A stretch of 64,000 nt of DNA from Porphyrobacter sp. IPPAS B-1204 (GCA_003724185.1 RHGM01000001.1:1667955-1731954), one strand, 5' to 3'. Positions 17,657-26,107 are shown, counted from the first letter of the stretch. Notes: a model not told the origin generated them from the letters alone. Numbers and translations are program-made.

Positions 17657-18225
17657 GTTTTATCGGTCCAGTGCTTACGGGTGATGCCGTATACGATGTT
17701 ATGGTTAACATCCGGTCTCCCGGTGTCTTTTACCGCCGCATTTTCGGGAAAGTCGCAATCAACGCGGCGCTCCATCCCCAATTTCTGCATCAACCGCCAG
17801 CTGCCGACATTCTCCGCGACGGTGATCGCGACGATCTGCGGCGCAGCGTGGACGGCAAAACCCCAGTCCAGCACAGCGCGCATGGCTTCATGGGCATAGC
17901 CCATCCGCCAGCGATCCTCGCGCACCAGCCAGCCGATTTCGTGGTCGCCGGGGTGGGGGTAAAGCGGGTGGGCCACCCGGCGCAGCCCGCAATGGGCGAC
18001 GATTTCGCCGCTGGAACGCTCCTCGGCCAGCATGAAGCCGAAGCCTTCGTCCGCAAAGCTGGCGCGGGACGCGGCGTGTTTGGCGGCAATCACGTCGCGG
18101 GGCTGCACCCCGCCCAGATGCCGCATCACCGCCGGCGTGTTGAGCAGCGCCATATGCGCATCAAGGTCACCCTCACCGATCTGACGCAAGATCAGCCTTT
18201 TGGTGGTCAGCACCGTTGCCGTCAC
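17653..18225 (-). CDS. GNAT family N-acetyltransferase (RimJ/RimL-like)
   Basis: A 190-residue acetyltransferase of the Acetyltransf_3 group: TKRLILRQIGEGDLDAH start, the acetyl-CoA-binding segment around REDRWRMGYAHEAMRA, and the closing VAENVGSWRLMQKLGME. It acetylates an amine (protein N-terminus or small molecule); the substrate is unknown. It is the middle gene of a tightly overlapped hemB-GNAT-GNAT-fusion string (4-bp overlaps on both sides) and a diverged paralog of the neighbouring GNAT gene. Confidence 0.86.
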   Translation of the reverse strand: MTATVLTTKRLILRQIGEGDLDAHMALLNTPAVMRHLGGVQPRDVIAAKHAASRASFADEGFGFMLAEERSSGEIVAHCGLRRVAHPLYPHPGDHEIGWLVREDRWRMGYAHEAMRAVLDWGFAVHAAPQIVAITVAENVGSWRLMQKLGMERRVDCDFPENAAVKDTGRPDVNHNIVYGITRKHWTDKT

Positions 18226-18788
18226 GCCGCCGCCTGCCAGCCTTCACGGGAAATCGCATAAGCGATGATGCGCGGGTTTTCGGGGTCGAAATCGGCGCTG
18301 TCGAAATCGAGGTCTTCGCGCCGCTCCATCCCCAGCCGCCGCATCAGGCCCCAGCTGCCGGTGTTGCCCTGCACCGTCAGCGCGATCACCTCGTCCGCGC
18401 CGAACCGCCCGAACGCCAGATCAAGCGCGGCGGTGGCGGCCTCTTTCGCATAGCCCTGCCCCCACGCATCCTCACGCAGGCGCCAGCCCACCTCCATCAT
18501 GTCTTGCGGCCCGCCCGGCTGGTTGGAGCGTTTCAGCCCGCAAAAGCCGAGCAGCGCGGCGTCGTCCTTGCGCTCCAGCACCCAGAAGGTGTGGCCGTGA
18601 TCGCGCCGGTAGCCTTCGACCCGTTCCTCCGCCGCCATGCGCCCGGCTGCGTCCTGCACCCCGCCCAGCCAGCGCATGACGGCAGGCGTGTTGGTGAGGC
18701 GCCAGAACTCCGGCCAATCTGACTTGCGCCAATCACGCAGAACCAGACGGGCGGTTTCGTGCCGGAACTCCGTCTCGCCCTCACCCAT
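18222..18788 (-). CDS. GNAT family N-acetyltransferase (second, paralogous copy)
   Basis: A 188-residue Acetyltransf_3 protein with the same layout as its downstream neighbour: ETARLVLRDWRKSDWPEFW, the CoA-binding REDAWGQGYAKEAATAALD and VQGNTGSWGLMRRLGMERRED. The two share the NTPAV(M)RxLGGVQ segment and the ...RLGMER end, which suggests an old tandem duplication. It overlaps the hemB stop region by 8 bp and the next GNAT start by 4 bp. Substrate unknown. Confidence 0.86.
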   Translation of the reverse strand: MGEGETEFRHETARLVLRDWRKSDWPEFWRLTNTPAVMRWLGGVQDAAGRMAAEERVEGYRRDHGHTFWVLERKDDAALLGFCGLKRSNQPGGPQDMMEVGWRLREDAWGQGYAKEAATAALDLAFGRFGADEVIALTVQGNTGSWGLMRRLGMERREDLDFDSADFDPENPRIIAYAISREGWQAAA

Positions 18789-19776
18789 TCAGCAGGCGGG
18801 CGACATGGGCGGCATGATAGGTGAGGATGCCGCTGCACCCGGCGCGCTTGAAGGCGATCAGCTTTTCCATCACGAGCGCATCGCGGTCACCGATCCCGGC
18901 GGCTTCGGCAGCCTCGATCATCGCGTATTCGCCGCTCACCTGATAGGCGAACACCGGCACATCGAAACGCTGCTTCACGCGGTAGATGATGTCGAGATAG
19001 GCGAGGCCCGGCTTGACCATCACGCTGTCGGCCCCTTCCGCGATGTCGAGCGCGACTTCGCGCATCGCCTCGTCGGCATTGGCCGGGTCCATCTGGTAGG
19101 CTTTCTTGTCGCCCTTCAGCAGCCCGCCGCTGCCCACCGCATCGCGGAACGGGCCGTAGAAGGCGCTCGCATATTTGGCGGCGTAGGACATGATCTGCAC
19201 ATTGGGATGACCGTTCATCTCCAATGCGCGCCGGATCGCGCCGATGCGGCCGTCCATCATATCCGACGGGGCGATGATATCCGCGCCCGCGTTCGCCTGA
19301 TTCACCGCCTGATCGACCAGCATCGCAACCGTCTCGTCATTCACAACATAGCCCGCGTCATTCACCAGCCCGTCCTGCCCGTGCGAGGTGTAGGGGTCGA
19401 GCGCCACGTCGGTCAGCACGCCGATGCTGTCCCCGCAGGCGTCCTTGATCGCCTTGATCGCCTGGCACATCAGGTTGTCGGGATTGTGCGCTTCGGCCCC
19501 GTCATCGGTGCGCAGTTCGCGGGGGGTGTTCGGGAACAGCGCCACCACCGGAATGCCAAGCGCGGCGGCTTCCCTGGCGCGCGCCGCGATCCCGTCAACC
19601 GACCAGCGCGATACGCCGGGCAGCGTCTTGATCGGCTCCTCCACACCCTTCCCCGCCGTCACGAACAGCGGCCAGATCAGATCGGCAGGGGTCAGCAGCG
19701 TCTCACGATGCAGCGCGCGGCTCCAGCCGGTGGCACGGGTGCGGCGCAGGCGGGTGTTGGGAAAATGTCCGGTCAT
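18781..19776 (-). CDS. hemB: Delta-aminolevulinic acid dehydratase (porphobilinogen synthase)
   Basis: Condenses two 5-aminolevulinate molecules to porphobilinogen, an early step of tetrapyrrole synthesis. The 331-residue protein carries the Schiff-base lysines in SYAAKYASAFYGPFR and DSVMVKPGLAYLD, and the metal-site region LTDVALDPYTSHGQDG, in which the cysteine cluster of zinc-type enzymes is replaced (Asp-type site, as in many alphaproteobacterial Mg/K-dependent enzymes). ATG 19776 is the family-typical start; the longer open frame upstream is not supported. hemE and hemJ of the same pathway lie at 44-46 kb. Confidence 0.95.
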   Translation of the reverse strand: MTGHFPNTRLRRTRATGWSRALHRETLLTPADLIWPLFVTAGKGVEEPIKTLPGVSRWSVDGIAARAREAAALGIPVVALFPNTPRELRTDDGAEAHNPDNLMCQAIKAIKDACGDSIGVLTDVALDPYTSHGQDGLVNDAGYVVNDETVAMLVDQAVNQANAGADIIAPSDMMDGRIGAIRRALEMNGHPNVQIMSYAAKYASAFYGPFRDAVGSGGLLKGDKKAYQMDPANADEAMREVALDIAEGADSVMVKPGLAYLDIIYRVKQRFDVPVFAYQVSGEYAMIEAAEAAGIGDRDALVMEKLIAFKRAGCSGILTYHAAHVARLLNG

Positions 19777-19820
19777 GCAGGGAGGCTTACGCGCAATCCC
19801 CGCGTGCCGACAAGTCCCCG

Positions 19821-21653
19821 TTACAGGGTTGCGCCCGGCCTGCGCAGGGCTGCCGTGTCGACCTTCTCGATCTCGCGCACCGGCTCCTTCACCTCGTTCG
19901 GCAGCGGGGCCAGATCCTTCAGCGCCTCGCCCACGGAAATTTCCTTGAGGCGGATCAGCTGGCGGCGGAAATCGATCAGCTCGGTGCCGGTAAGCTCGGC
20001 GCGGGTGACAAAGGACACGGTGGCCGGATTGATCGCCCGCCCGCCGCGGTACATTTCGTAGTGCAGGTGCGGCCCGGTCGAAAGGCCGGTCGATCCGACA
20101 TAGCCGATCACCTGCCCGCGCCGCACCGATTGGCCCGCGTTCACCGCCATGCGGCTCATGTGGCAATAGCGCGTCGACAGCCCGCCGCCATGCTCCAGCC
20201 GCACCGCGATGCCGCAGCCGCCGGAACGGCCCGCAGCGCTCACCCGGCCATCGCTGACCGCAACGATCGGCGTGCCGTAACGCGCCTTGAAGTCGATCCC
20301 GGCGTGCATCCGCCTGTAGCCGAGGATCGGGTGACGCCGCATCCCGAAGTTGGACGACACCGGCCCCGGCACCGGCGCCAGCAGCCCGCGCCGCTGTTCG
20401 CCCACGCCCGAGGCTTCATAAAAGCGCCCTTCGTTCCCCCAACGCATCAGCTGGGTGCGCGGGCGACCGCTACGGTCGATCCCGGCATAGAGCAGTTGCC
20501 CCGCCTGCCGCTCACCCGTGGCCGCACGGCGATAGGCGATGATGATGTCGAACTCGTCATTGGGGCGAACCTCGCGGTCCATGTCGATCTGCGCGTCGAG
20601 CGCCTTCAGATATTCCTGCACCGCGCTCGCCGGGACACCCGCCTGCCGCATCGAGCGGTAGAGGCTGCTGCCGACCACCCCGCGCACCCGCAGCGGGGTT
20701 TCATCGACGCGGATGATGTTGCGCTTCAGGGCCAGCGGGCCGGAGGGGATGACCGGGGTGCCATCCTCGGCGATGGTGCCCACGCCAGGGCGGGTCAGTT
20801 CAAGCTCAAGGTCAAAGCGCGCGCGGAAGGCCAGGCTGTCGAGCGGGCGCGGAACGCCGGGCGCAGGGCGGCGGCCCAACAGCACATCCATCTGCGTGCC
20901 GGGGGCAATATCGCCCACCGCCACCGCCTGACCGACCAGCGCGGCGGCGCGGTCAACATCCTCGGCCGCCACGCCAGCCCGGCGCAGCATCGAGGCAAAG
21001 CTGTCGCCCGGCGCCAGTGTCACCACCAGCTGGATCTGCGGGCGTTCGGGCGCGCTCTTGAGCGGGATCACCGCCTGCGTCGGCCCCATCCGGCGCCCGC
21101 TATCCGCGCCCAGCGCCAGCGGCAGGATCATCTGGCTGCGCATTTCGCTGCGCACATCCTCGTCCTGCGGCATGGCGGCGCGGGCTTCGAGCGGGGTGAG
21201 ATCGGGCCAGAACGCCAGCGCGGCAGCCCCCATCCCCACCATCGTGCCCAGCCCCCGCAGCCAGCGGCGGCTGCCGATGTTCTCGGCAAGATCGGGCGCC
21301 AGATCGAGGCGCGCAAACCACCCCGAGGCGTCAAGACGCCACGCTTCGTAACGCTCAGCAAAGCTGCCAAGCCGGGCAGCGGCCTTGCGCTTTGCCTTCT
21401 GGGTCTTTGTCGGCAGGGCCAGCTTCTTGGAATTGCGCATATAAGGCAGCAATTCGCGCGCGGTCTCAGGGTCGATCGGCGTGTATGCGGGGCCAATCAC
21501 CGGGACCGGCAACGACGCCTGCGCGCCCGACGACGGATCGTCAGGCTCACCGTCATCGTTCAGTTTGCGCGCATGGTCCAACATCAATGCCCCAAAGGCC
21601 GTACCCGTTTCGCCGCACCCGTTCTGGGCGTGGCCGGGCTTGCCTTGTCGCAT
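19821..21653 (-). CDS. M23 family metallopeptidase, long membrane-anchored form
   Basis: A 610-residue cell-wall endopeptidase. It has one membrane helix (about residues 137-155), a LysM/OapA-like region (LVVTLAPGDSFASMLRRAG) and a C-terminal LytM domain with ligands H450 and D454 (MHAGID) and H529/H531 (HLHY). It resembles MepM/NlpD-like hydrolases that act in septation or elongation. The start is uncertain: ATG 21653 or ATG 21584 (MLDHARKLN). A CtrA-like motif sits just upstream at 21672-21690. Not in an operon with the first M23 gene. Confidence 0.88.
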   Translation of the reverse strand: MRQGKPGHAQNGCGETGTAFGALMLDHARKLNDDGEPDDPSSGAQASLPVPVIGPAYTPIDPETARELLPYMRNSKKLALPTKTQKAKRKAAARLGSFAERYEAWRLDASGWFARLDLAPDLAENIGSRRWLRGLGTMVGMGAAALAFWPDLTPLEARAAMPQDEDVRSEMRSQMILPLALGADSGRRMGPTQAVIPLKSAPERPQIQLVVTLAPGDSFASMLRRAGVAAEDVDRAAALVGQAVAVGDIAPGTQMDVLLGRRPAPGVPRPLDSLAFRARFDLELELTRPGVGTIAEDGTPVIPSGPLALKRNIIRVDETPLRVRGVVGSSLYRSMRQAGVPASAVQEYLKALDAQIDMDREVRPNDEFDIIIAYRRAATGERQAGQLLYAGIDRSGRPRTQLMRWGNEGRFYEASGVGEQRRGLLAPVPGPVSSNFGMRRHPILGYRRMHAGIDFKARYGTPIVAVSDGRVSAAGRSGGCGIAVRLEHGGGLSTRYCHMSRMAVNAGQSVRRGQVIGYVGSTGLSTGPHLHYEMYRGGRAINPATVSFVTRAELTGTELIDFRRQLIRLKEISVGEALKDLAPLPNEVKEPVREIEKVDTAALRRPGATL

Positions 21654-21671
21654 TTCTTTGCCCGATCATAG

Positions 21672-21690
21672 TAAATCCCGGGTTAACCAG
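21672..21690. promoter_or_regulatory. CtrA-like binding site between the divergent M23 and helicase genes
   Basis: TAAA-N7-TTAACCAG matches the CtrA pattern TTAA-N7-TTAA with one mismatch, and the second half matches the TTAACCAT extended half-site at 7 of 8 positions. It lies 19 bp upstream of ATG 21653 of a cell-wall hydrolase gene, a plausible CtrA target. No ctrA gene is in the window. Confidence 0.35.
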
Positions 21691-21794
21691 CGACCAACGG
21701 TATCGCGGGTGCGATAAGGCGTTTCCCTTATGCACCAGCGGCAACCGCGGCTGCCCTTGCCCGCCGGTGCCAAGCCTGACACAACCGGCCTGTC

Positions 21795-23234
21795 GTGACC
21801 CTGCCCCCTTCTTTCCGTCCCCAGAAAAGCGGGCCCGATGACAGCCGTGTTCGCGCCGTGCTGGGGCCGACCAACACCGGCAAGACGCACCTCGCCATCG
21901 AACGCATGTGCGGCCATTCCAGCGGCATGATGGGCTTCCCGCTGCGCCTGCTGGCGCGTGAGGTCTATGACCGGGTGCGCTCGATCAAGGGTGACAAGCA
22001 GGTGGCGCTGATCACCGGCGAGGAACGGATCGAGCCGCCTGACGCCCGCTATTTCCTCTGCACCGCCGAAGCCATGCCGCGCACCACGGGCGAAGTCGCC
22101 TTTGTCGCCATCGACGAGGCGCAGCTGGGCGCGGACCCGGAACGCGGGCACATCTTCACCGACCGGCTGCTGCACGCACGCGGGCGGGAGGAGACGATGA
22201 TCCTGGGTTCTGCCACGCTGGAACCGATGGTCAGGGCGCTGATCCCCAAGGCGGAGATCACCAGCCGCCCGCGTTTCTCCACGCTTTCCCACGCGGGTAT
22301 CTGCAAGCTGTCGCGCCTGCCCAAACGCAGCGCCGTGGTCGCCTTCAGCGTCGAGCAGGTCTACGCCATGGCCGAGGCGCTGCGGCGGTTTCGCGGCGGG
22401 GCGGCGGTGGTGATGGGGGCGCTGTCACCCGAAACCCGCAACAAGCAGGTTGCCATGTTCCAGTCGGGCGAGGTCGATTACATCGTCGCCACCGACGCCA
22501 TCGGCATGGGGCTGAACCTCGATCTCGATCACGTGGCGTTCGCGGCGCTCAGCAAGTTTGACGGGCGCCGGAAGCGGCGGCTCACCCCCTCGGAAATGGC
22601 GCAGATCGCAGGGCGCGCCGGGCGGCACCAGCGCGATGGCACCTTCGGGACGCTGTCCGGCACCGGGAAAGGCGACGGAGAGCCGCTCGCCTTCACCGAT
22701 GAGGAAGTCTACGCGATCGAGGAACACAAGTTCGCGCCGCTGACCCACCTGTTCTGGCGCGATGCCGATCCCCGGTTTGACAGCTTGCCCGCGCTGATCG
22801 CCGATCTGGAGGCGCGGCCCGATCATGCCGTGCTCCGCGCCGCGCCCGAAGCCATCGACATGGCGGTGCTGCGGCGGCTGGCGGAGGACGACATTGGCCG
22901 AAGCGTGCGCGGGGCGGGATCGGTGCGGCGGTTCTGGGAGGCGTGCTCGCTCCCCGATTTCCGCAACCTTGGCGTGGAACAGCACGCAAGGTTCGTGGCG
23001 CGGCTGTGGGATGACCTGCGCGGAGGGTATCTCGGCGCGGATTTTGTCGCCGCACGCATCGCGGAACTTGACCGGATGCAGGGCGACATCGACACGCTGC
23101 AAGGGCGAATCGCGGCGATTCGCAGCTGGGCATATATCTGCCAGCGTCCCGATTGGGTGCTGGCGCGTGACGAAATGGCTGCGCGGGCCGCGCGGTCGAG
23201 GCGAAGCTTTCGGATGCGCTGCACGCGCGGCTGA
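21795..23234 (+). CDS. Helicase-related protein (Suv3-like), N-terminal part; frame interrupted
   Basis: Superfamily 2 helicase core of the Suv3/MgpS-like type: Walker A GPTNTGKT (24-31), DEAQ box (VAIDEAQLG), GSATLEPM, and C-terminal motifs IVATDAIGMGLNLDLDHVAF and QIAGRAGRHQRDGTFG. Start is GTG 21795. After residue about 465 the reading frame leaves the homologous sequence and stops at 23234. The continuation lies in another frame and is listed as the next entry. Restoring one C near 23188-23189 joins them into a single protein of about 910 residues. As it stands the ATPase motifs are complete but the C-terminal half is lost. Confidence 0.85.
   Translation: MTLPPSFRPQKSGPDDSRVRAVLGPTNTGKTHLAIERMCGHSSGMMGFPLRLLAREVYDRVRSIKGDKQVALITGEERIEPPDARYFLCTAEAMPRTTGEVAFVAIDEAQLGADPERGHIFTDRLLHARGREETMILGSATLEPMVRALIPKAEITSRPRFSTLSHAGICKLSRLPKRSAVVAFSVEQVYAMAEALRRFRGGAAVVMGALSPETRNKQVAMFQSGEVDYIVATDAIGMGLNLDLDHVAFAALSKFDGRRKRRLTPSEMAQIAGRAGRHQRDGTFGTLSGTGKGDGEPLAFTDEEVYAIEEHKFAPLTHLFWRDADPRFDSLPALIADLEARPDHAVLRAAPEAIDMAVLRRLAEDDIGRSVRGAGSVRRFWEACSLPDFRNLGVEQHARFVARLWDDLRGGYLGADFVAARIAELDRMQGDIDTLQGRIAAIRSWAYICQRPDWVLARDEMAARAARSRRSFRMRCTRG
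23188..23189 (+). other. Apparent single-base deletion site in the helicase gene
   Basis: The codons run GCG CGG GCC GCG CGG here. Adding one C to the CC at 23188-23189 gives Ala-Arg-Ala-Arg-Ala-Val-Glu-Ala-Lys-Leu and continues in the downstream frame without a stop. A one-base loss by mutation or a sequencing error fits equally. Confidence 0.7.
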
Positions 23235-23245
23235 CCGAGCGTTTC

Positions 23246-24529
23246 GTGAACCGAAGGACGACACTCTTGATGAAATCGCTGGGGCAGGATGCAAGCGCGC
23301 TGCCCGTCACGCTCGAACCCGATGGCCACCTGACCGTGGAGGGCGAGAGCATTGGCCGGCTGGAGGGCTTCCGCTTCCATGTCGATCCCTCGGCAGGCGT
23401 TGCTGACCGGCGGATGCTGCTGGCGGCCGGCGAAAAGGCGCTGCCCGCGCTGCTGGCGAACCGTGCGGACTGGCTGCTGACACAGGGCCTTGGCGAACTG
23501 ACAATCTCCGGCGGGGCGATCCGCTGGCAAGAACGCGCTTTGGCCGAGATCACCTTTCCCGGTCACCCCTTCGGCGCGCCGAAACTCGCGCTGACCCGCG
23601 ATCTGGTGCTGCTGCCCGATACGGCCAAGGCGAAGCTTGAGGCCGGTTTGGCGGCGTGGCTGGATGTGCAGCTGGAACCGCTCGCCCCCTTGCGGGCGCT
23701 GGCCGATGCGGCGCGTGATCCCGAAGCCGGGTCGCAGGCGCGCGCGCTGGTCATCACCCTGATCGAAGCCCGCGGCGTGATCAGCCGCGAAGAAGCCGGG
23801 CTGGAGCATCTGCCCAAGGAAATGCGCCCTTACCTGCGCAAGCTGGGGGTTACCTTCGGCGCGCTCGACATCTTTGCCGCGCCGCTGCTGAAGCCCGCCC
23901 CGCGCCGGTTGCTGCACGCGCTGGGGCTGGACCTGCGCCCGATCAATGAAGCGATGCTGCCGGTTCTGGCCGAGGGTGGCTGGGCCAAGGGCCGCCTGCC
24001 CGCCGGATACCGCTATGCCGGGGCGCAGGCGATCCGGGTCGATCTGGCCGAAAAGATTTTCCGCGCTGCCTTCGATGCCCGCGCTGCGGTGACAGCCGCC
24101 CATCCCAAGGAACGCAATCGCGCCTTCCGGGTCGATCTGGCGCTGGCGGTGTCGGTCGGGCTGGAGGCGGAGAACGCCCGCCGCCTGCTAGGCAGCGCGG
24201 GCTTCCGCTGTGACCGTGCCCGCCCGCTGGCCGAAGGCGCGCAGGGCGCCCCCGCGCCCGACCGCTGGCACTGGCGCCCGCGCCGCCCGGACGAAAAGGA
24301 TGATAGCAGGTCGGGGCGGAGGCAGGATCGCAGGCCCGAAGGCAAGGATGCGCGCAAGAAGCAGACTGGCGACAAGGGCAAGGGCAAGCCTGACCGAGCC
24401 AAGCCGGAACGCGGCGGCGGCCAGCGTCCCGCTCGCCCCGCTCAGCCCACCCCCAGACCCCCCGCGGACACTGGTCCGGCCCGCGCGGGCGGGGCCTTCG
24501 ACAAGCTGGCGGACCTGCTCAAGGGATGA
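23246..24529 (+). CDS. Helicase-related protein, C-terminal part (out of frame with the N-terminal part)
   Basis: A 427-residue open frame beginning at an internal GTG (23246); homologous coding starts earlier, at about 23190 in this frame. It holds the C-terminal half of the helicase-related protein: repeated LTQGLGELTISGGAIRW and LRALADAARDPEAGSQARALVITLIEARG segments, then a low-complexity Lys/Arg/Asp/Pro tail (about residues 345-420). No catalytic helicase motif is here. It probably is not an independent gene. Its stop overlaps the S4 protein start by 4 bp (ATGA). Confidence 0.75.
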   Translation: MNRRTTLLMKSLGQDASALPVTLEPDGHLTVEGESIGRLEGFRFHVDPSAGVADRRMLLAAGEKALPALLANRADWLLTQGLGELTISGGAIRWQERALAEITFPGHPFGAPKLALTRDLVLLPDTAKAKLEAGLAAWLDVQLEPLAPLRALADAARDPEAGSQARALVITLIEARGVISREEAGLEHLPKEMRPYLRKLGVTFGALDIFAAPLLKPAPRRLLHALGLDLRPINEAMLPVLAEGGWAKGRLPAGYRYAGAQAIRVDLAEKIFRAAFDARAAVTAAHPKERNRAFRVDLALAVSVGLEAENARRLLGSAGFRCDRARPLAEGAQGAPAPDRWHWRPRRPDEKDDSRSGRRQDRRPEGKDARKKQTGDKGKGKPDRAKPERGGGQRPARPAQPTPRPPADTGPARAGGAFDKLADLLKG

Positions 24530-24891
24530 CGGTTGGCGGGACGGGAGATTCCATCAGGATCGACCGCCTGCTGGTCTTCCTGCGCTTCGCCCGCACCCGG
24601 TCTGCCGCGCAAGCCCTGATCGATACCCACGCTTTGCGGCGCAACAGAAAGCATGTGCTGCGCGGCAGCGAACAGGCGCGTATCGGGGATGTGCTGACGC
24701 TGGCACTGGGCAGCCATGTCCGGGTGATCGAACTCACCTCCCTGCCCAACCGGCGCGGCCCGCCTGCCGAGGCGCGTTCCTATTATCGTGAGGTTGACGG
24801 GGACAGTCTTGACCGTAAAGGGCAAATGACAATAGCAGCGTCACCTCTCGCCACGGGCACTCCGCCCGACGATCCCGAAGACCGCCTTTGA
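24526..24891 (+). CDS. S4 domain RNA-binding protein (Hsp15-like)
   Basis: A 121-residue protein with an N-terminal S4 RNA-binding domain (about 10-60: [23 protein letters not shown], then [18 protein letters not shown]) and the basic [17 protein letters not shown] stretch typical of Hsp15/HslR relatives that bind the large ribosomal subunit. The C-terminal 30 residues are disordered-looking. It is coupled to the helicase gene by a 4-bp overlap and precedes fdxA by 10 bp, so helicase-S4-fdxA is likely one transcript. Confidence 0.88.
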   Translation: MTVGGTGDSIRIDRLLVFLRFARTRSAAQALIDTHALRRNRKHVLRGSEQARIGDVLTLALGSHVRVIELTSLPNRRGPPAEARSYYREVDGDSLDRKGQMTIAASPLATGTPPDDPEDRL

Positions 24892-24901
24892 AAGAGCCGC
24901 A

Positions 24902-25240
24902 ATGACTTACGTCGTCACTGAAGACTGCATCAAGTGCAAGTACACCGATTGTGTGGAAGTGTGCCCGGTCGACTGCTTCTACGAAGGCGAGAACATGCTG
25001 GTGATCAACCCCAGCGAATGCATCGATTGCGGCGTGTGCGAACCGGAATGCCCGGCCGAAGCGATTCTCCCCGATACCGAGGACGGGCTGGAAAAGTGGC
25101 TTGAGCTCAACACCCAGTATTCGGCGGTGTGGCCCAACATCACCAGCCAGAAGGCGCCGCCCGAAGATGCCGACGCGCACAAGGGCGAAAAGGGCAAGTT
25201 CGAGAAATATTTCAGCGCCGATCCGGGTGATGGCGATTGA
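24902..25240 (+). CDS. fdxA: Ferredoxin FdxA (3Fe-4S / 4Fe-4S type)
   Basis: A 112-residue ferredoxin. The N-terminal half binds the clusters: [17 protein letters not shown] and [12 protein letters not shown] supply the cysteines, in the spacing of seven-iron ferredoxins. The C-terminal extension ([18 protein letters not shown]) is typical of the family. It is a soluble one-electron carrier. The helicase-S4-fdxA-carD order is common in alphaproteobacteria and supports the call. Confidence 0.94.
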   Translation: MTYVVTEDCIKCKYTDCVEVCPVDCFYEGENMLVINPSECIDCGVCEPECPAEAILPDTEDGLEKWLELNTQYSAVWPNITSQKAPPEDADAHKGEKGKFEKYFSADPGDGD

Positions 25241-25260
25241 TTTCCGGCGTCTTTTCATGC

Positions 25261-25328
25261 GGTCTGCAAAGCTAGGCAGGCTTTCGCAAACGCCGACTCG
25301 CAATTTTGTTGCAGACCTGCTATATAAT
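25261..25328 (+). promoter_or_regulatory. Probable carD promoter with flanking inverted repeat
   Basis: A TATAAT -10 box is at 25323-25328; the -35 box is not clear. A 9-bp inverted repeat (arms 25261-25269 and 25309-25317, 39-nt spacer) ends just before the -10 box and could be an operator or a weak stem after fdxA. The resulting carD leader would be about 185 nt. Confidence 0.4.
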
Positions 25329-25422
25329 ACGTGACCGCGCAGGGCATCGCCCGCGCAGGCGTGAAAACCAGGAAGGCCCGACACCAGCAACCCCCCAACC
25401 GGATGATTGCCACCCGGCGTTC

Positions 25423-25452
25423 GCTTTGTCTGAGGCACCCCTTCAGCAAAGC
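25423..25452 (+). other. Leader hairpin upstream of carD
   Basis: Within the presumed carD leader, a 6-bp stem GCTTTG (25423-25428) / CAAAGC (25447-25452) continues through small bulges into CTGA/TCAG and GG/CC pairs around a short loop. It lies about 67 nt before the start codon. It could be a regulatory RNA element but matches no known riboswitch class I recognise. Confidence 0.35.
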
Positions 25453-25518
25453 CCTCCGCGCCGCCGGGTCGATTGTCCGCTCTCTCGTTGCCAGGACGGC
25501 CGATTGAAAGGAACTTGC

Positions 25519-26052
25519 ATGGCAAGCACCGCGAACGCATTCACCGTCGGCGATTATGTTGTCTATCCGAAGCACGGCGTGGGCCGGGTGGTCGAGCTCC
25601 AGCGCGAGGAAATCGCCGGGATGCAGCTCGAACTCTACGTCCTCCGCTTCGAAAAAGAGCGCATGACCCTGCGCGTGCCGGTCAACAAGGTCGAAGCGAT
25701 CGGAATGCGCAAGCTGTCTTCCGACAAGACGCTGAAGCAGGCAATGGAAACCCTCAAGGGCAAGCCCAAGGTCAAGCGCACCATGTGGTCGCGCCGTGCG
25801 CAGGAATATGAAGCGAAGATCAATTCGGGCGACCTCGTGTCGATTGCCGAAGTGACCCGCGATCTGTTCCGCCCCGAAGACCAGCCGGAACAGTCCTATT
25901 CGGAACGCCAGATCTTCGAAGCGGCCTCCAGCCGCCTCGCCCGCGAACTTGCGGCGATGGAAGAAACCGACGAGCCGACTGCGCTGAACAAGATCCTCGA
26001 CGTGCTGCGCGAACACGCGCCGCAATATTACGACAGCGCCGAAGAAGCGTAA
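25519..26052 (+). CDS. carD: CarD family transcriptional regulator
   Basis: RNA polymerase-binding transcription regulator of 177 residues. The N-terminal RID/Tudor-like domain (about 8-70: FTVGDYVVYPKHGVGRVVELQ, YVLRFEKERMTLRVPVNK) contacts the polymerase beta subunit. The helical C-terminal domain (MWSRRAQEYEAKINSGD onward) contacts promoter DNA and stabilises open complexes, especially at rRNA promoters. ATG 25519 follows an AAAGGAA site. A strong terminator follows the stop. Confidence 0.94.
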   Translation: MASTANAFTVGDYVVYPKHGVGRVVELQREEIAGMQLELYVLRFEKERMTLRVPVNKVEAIGMRKLSSDKTLKQAMETLKGKPKVKRTMWSRRAQEYEAKINSGDLVSIAEVTRDLFRPEDQPEQSYSERQIFEAASSRLARELAAMEETDEPTALNKILDVLREHAPQYYDSAEEA

Positions 26053-26080
26053 GCCTTCTCCCGCTGCCAGAAACCATCAA

Positions 26081-26107
26081 GGGCTGCCCCAAGGGGCGGC
26101 CCTTTTT
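26081..26107 (+). terminator. Rho-independent terminator after carD
   Basis: A 10-bp GC stem (26081-26090 with 26093-26102, one G-U pair) around a minimal loop, followed by five T residues (26103-26107), 28 bp after the carD stop. Confidence 0.85.

Noticed and set aside
17701..17708. Perfect TTAACCAT half-site (minus strand), a CtrA-type motif
   Set aside because: It lies inside the 3' coding region of a GNAT gene and lacks the paired TTAA element at the right distance; a chance match is likely.
16166..17899. Long plus-strand open frame (577 codons) opposite the spermidine-synthase-like gene
   Set aside because: Its translation is His/Arg/Gln-rich low complexity, the usual mirror of a high-GC gene, and the opposite strand encodes a clear membrane/methyltransferase protein.
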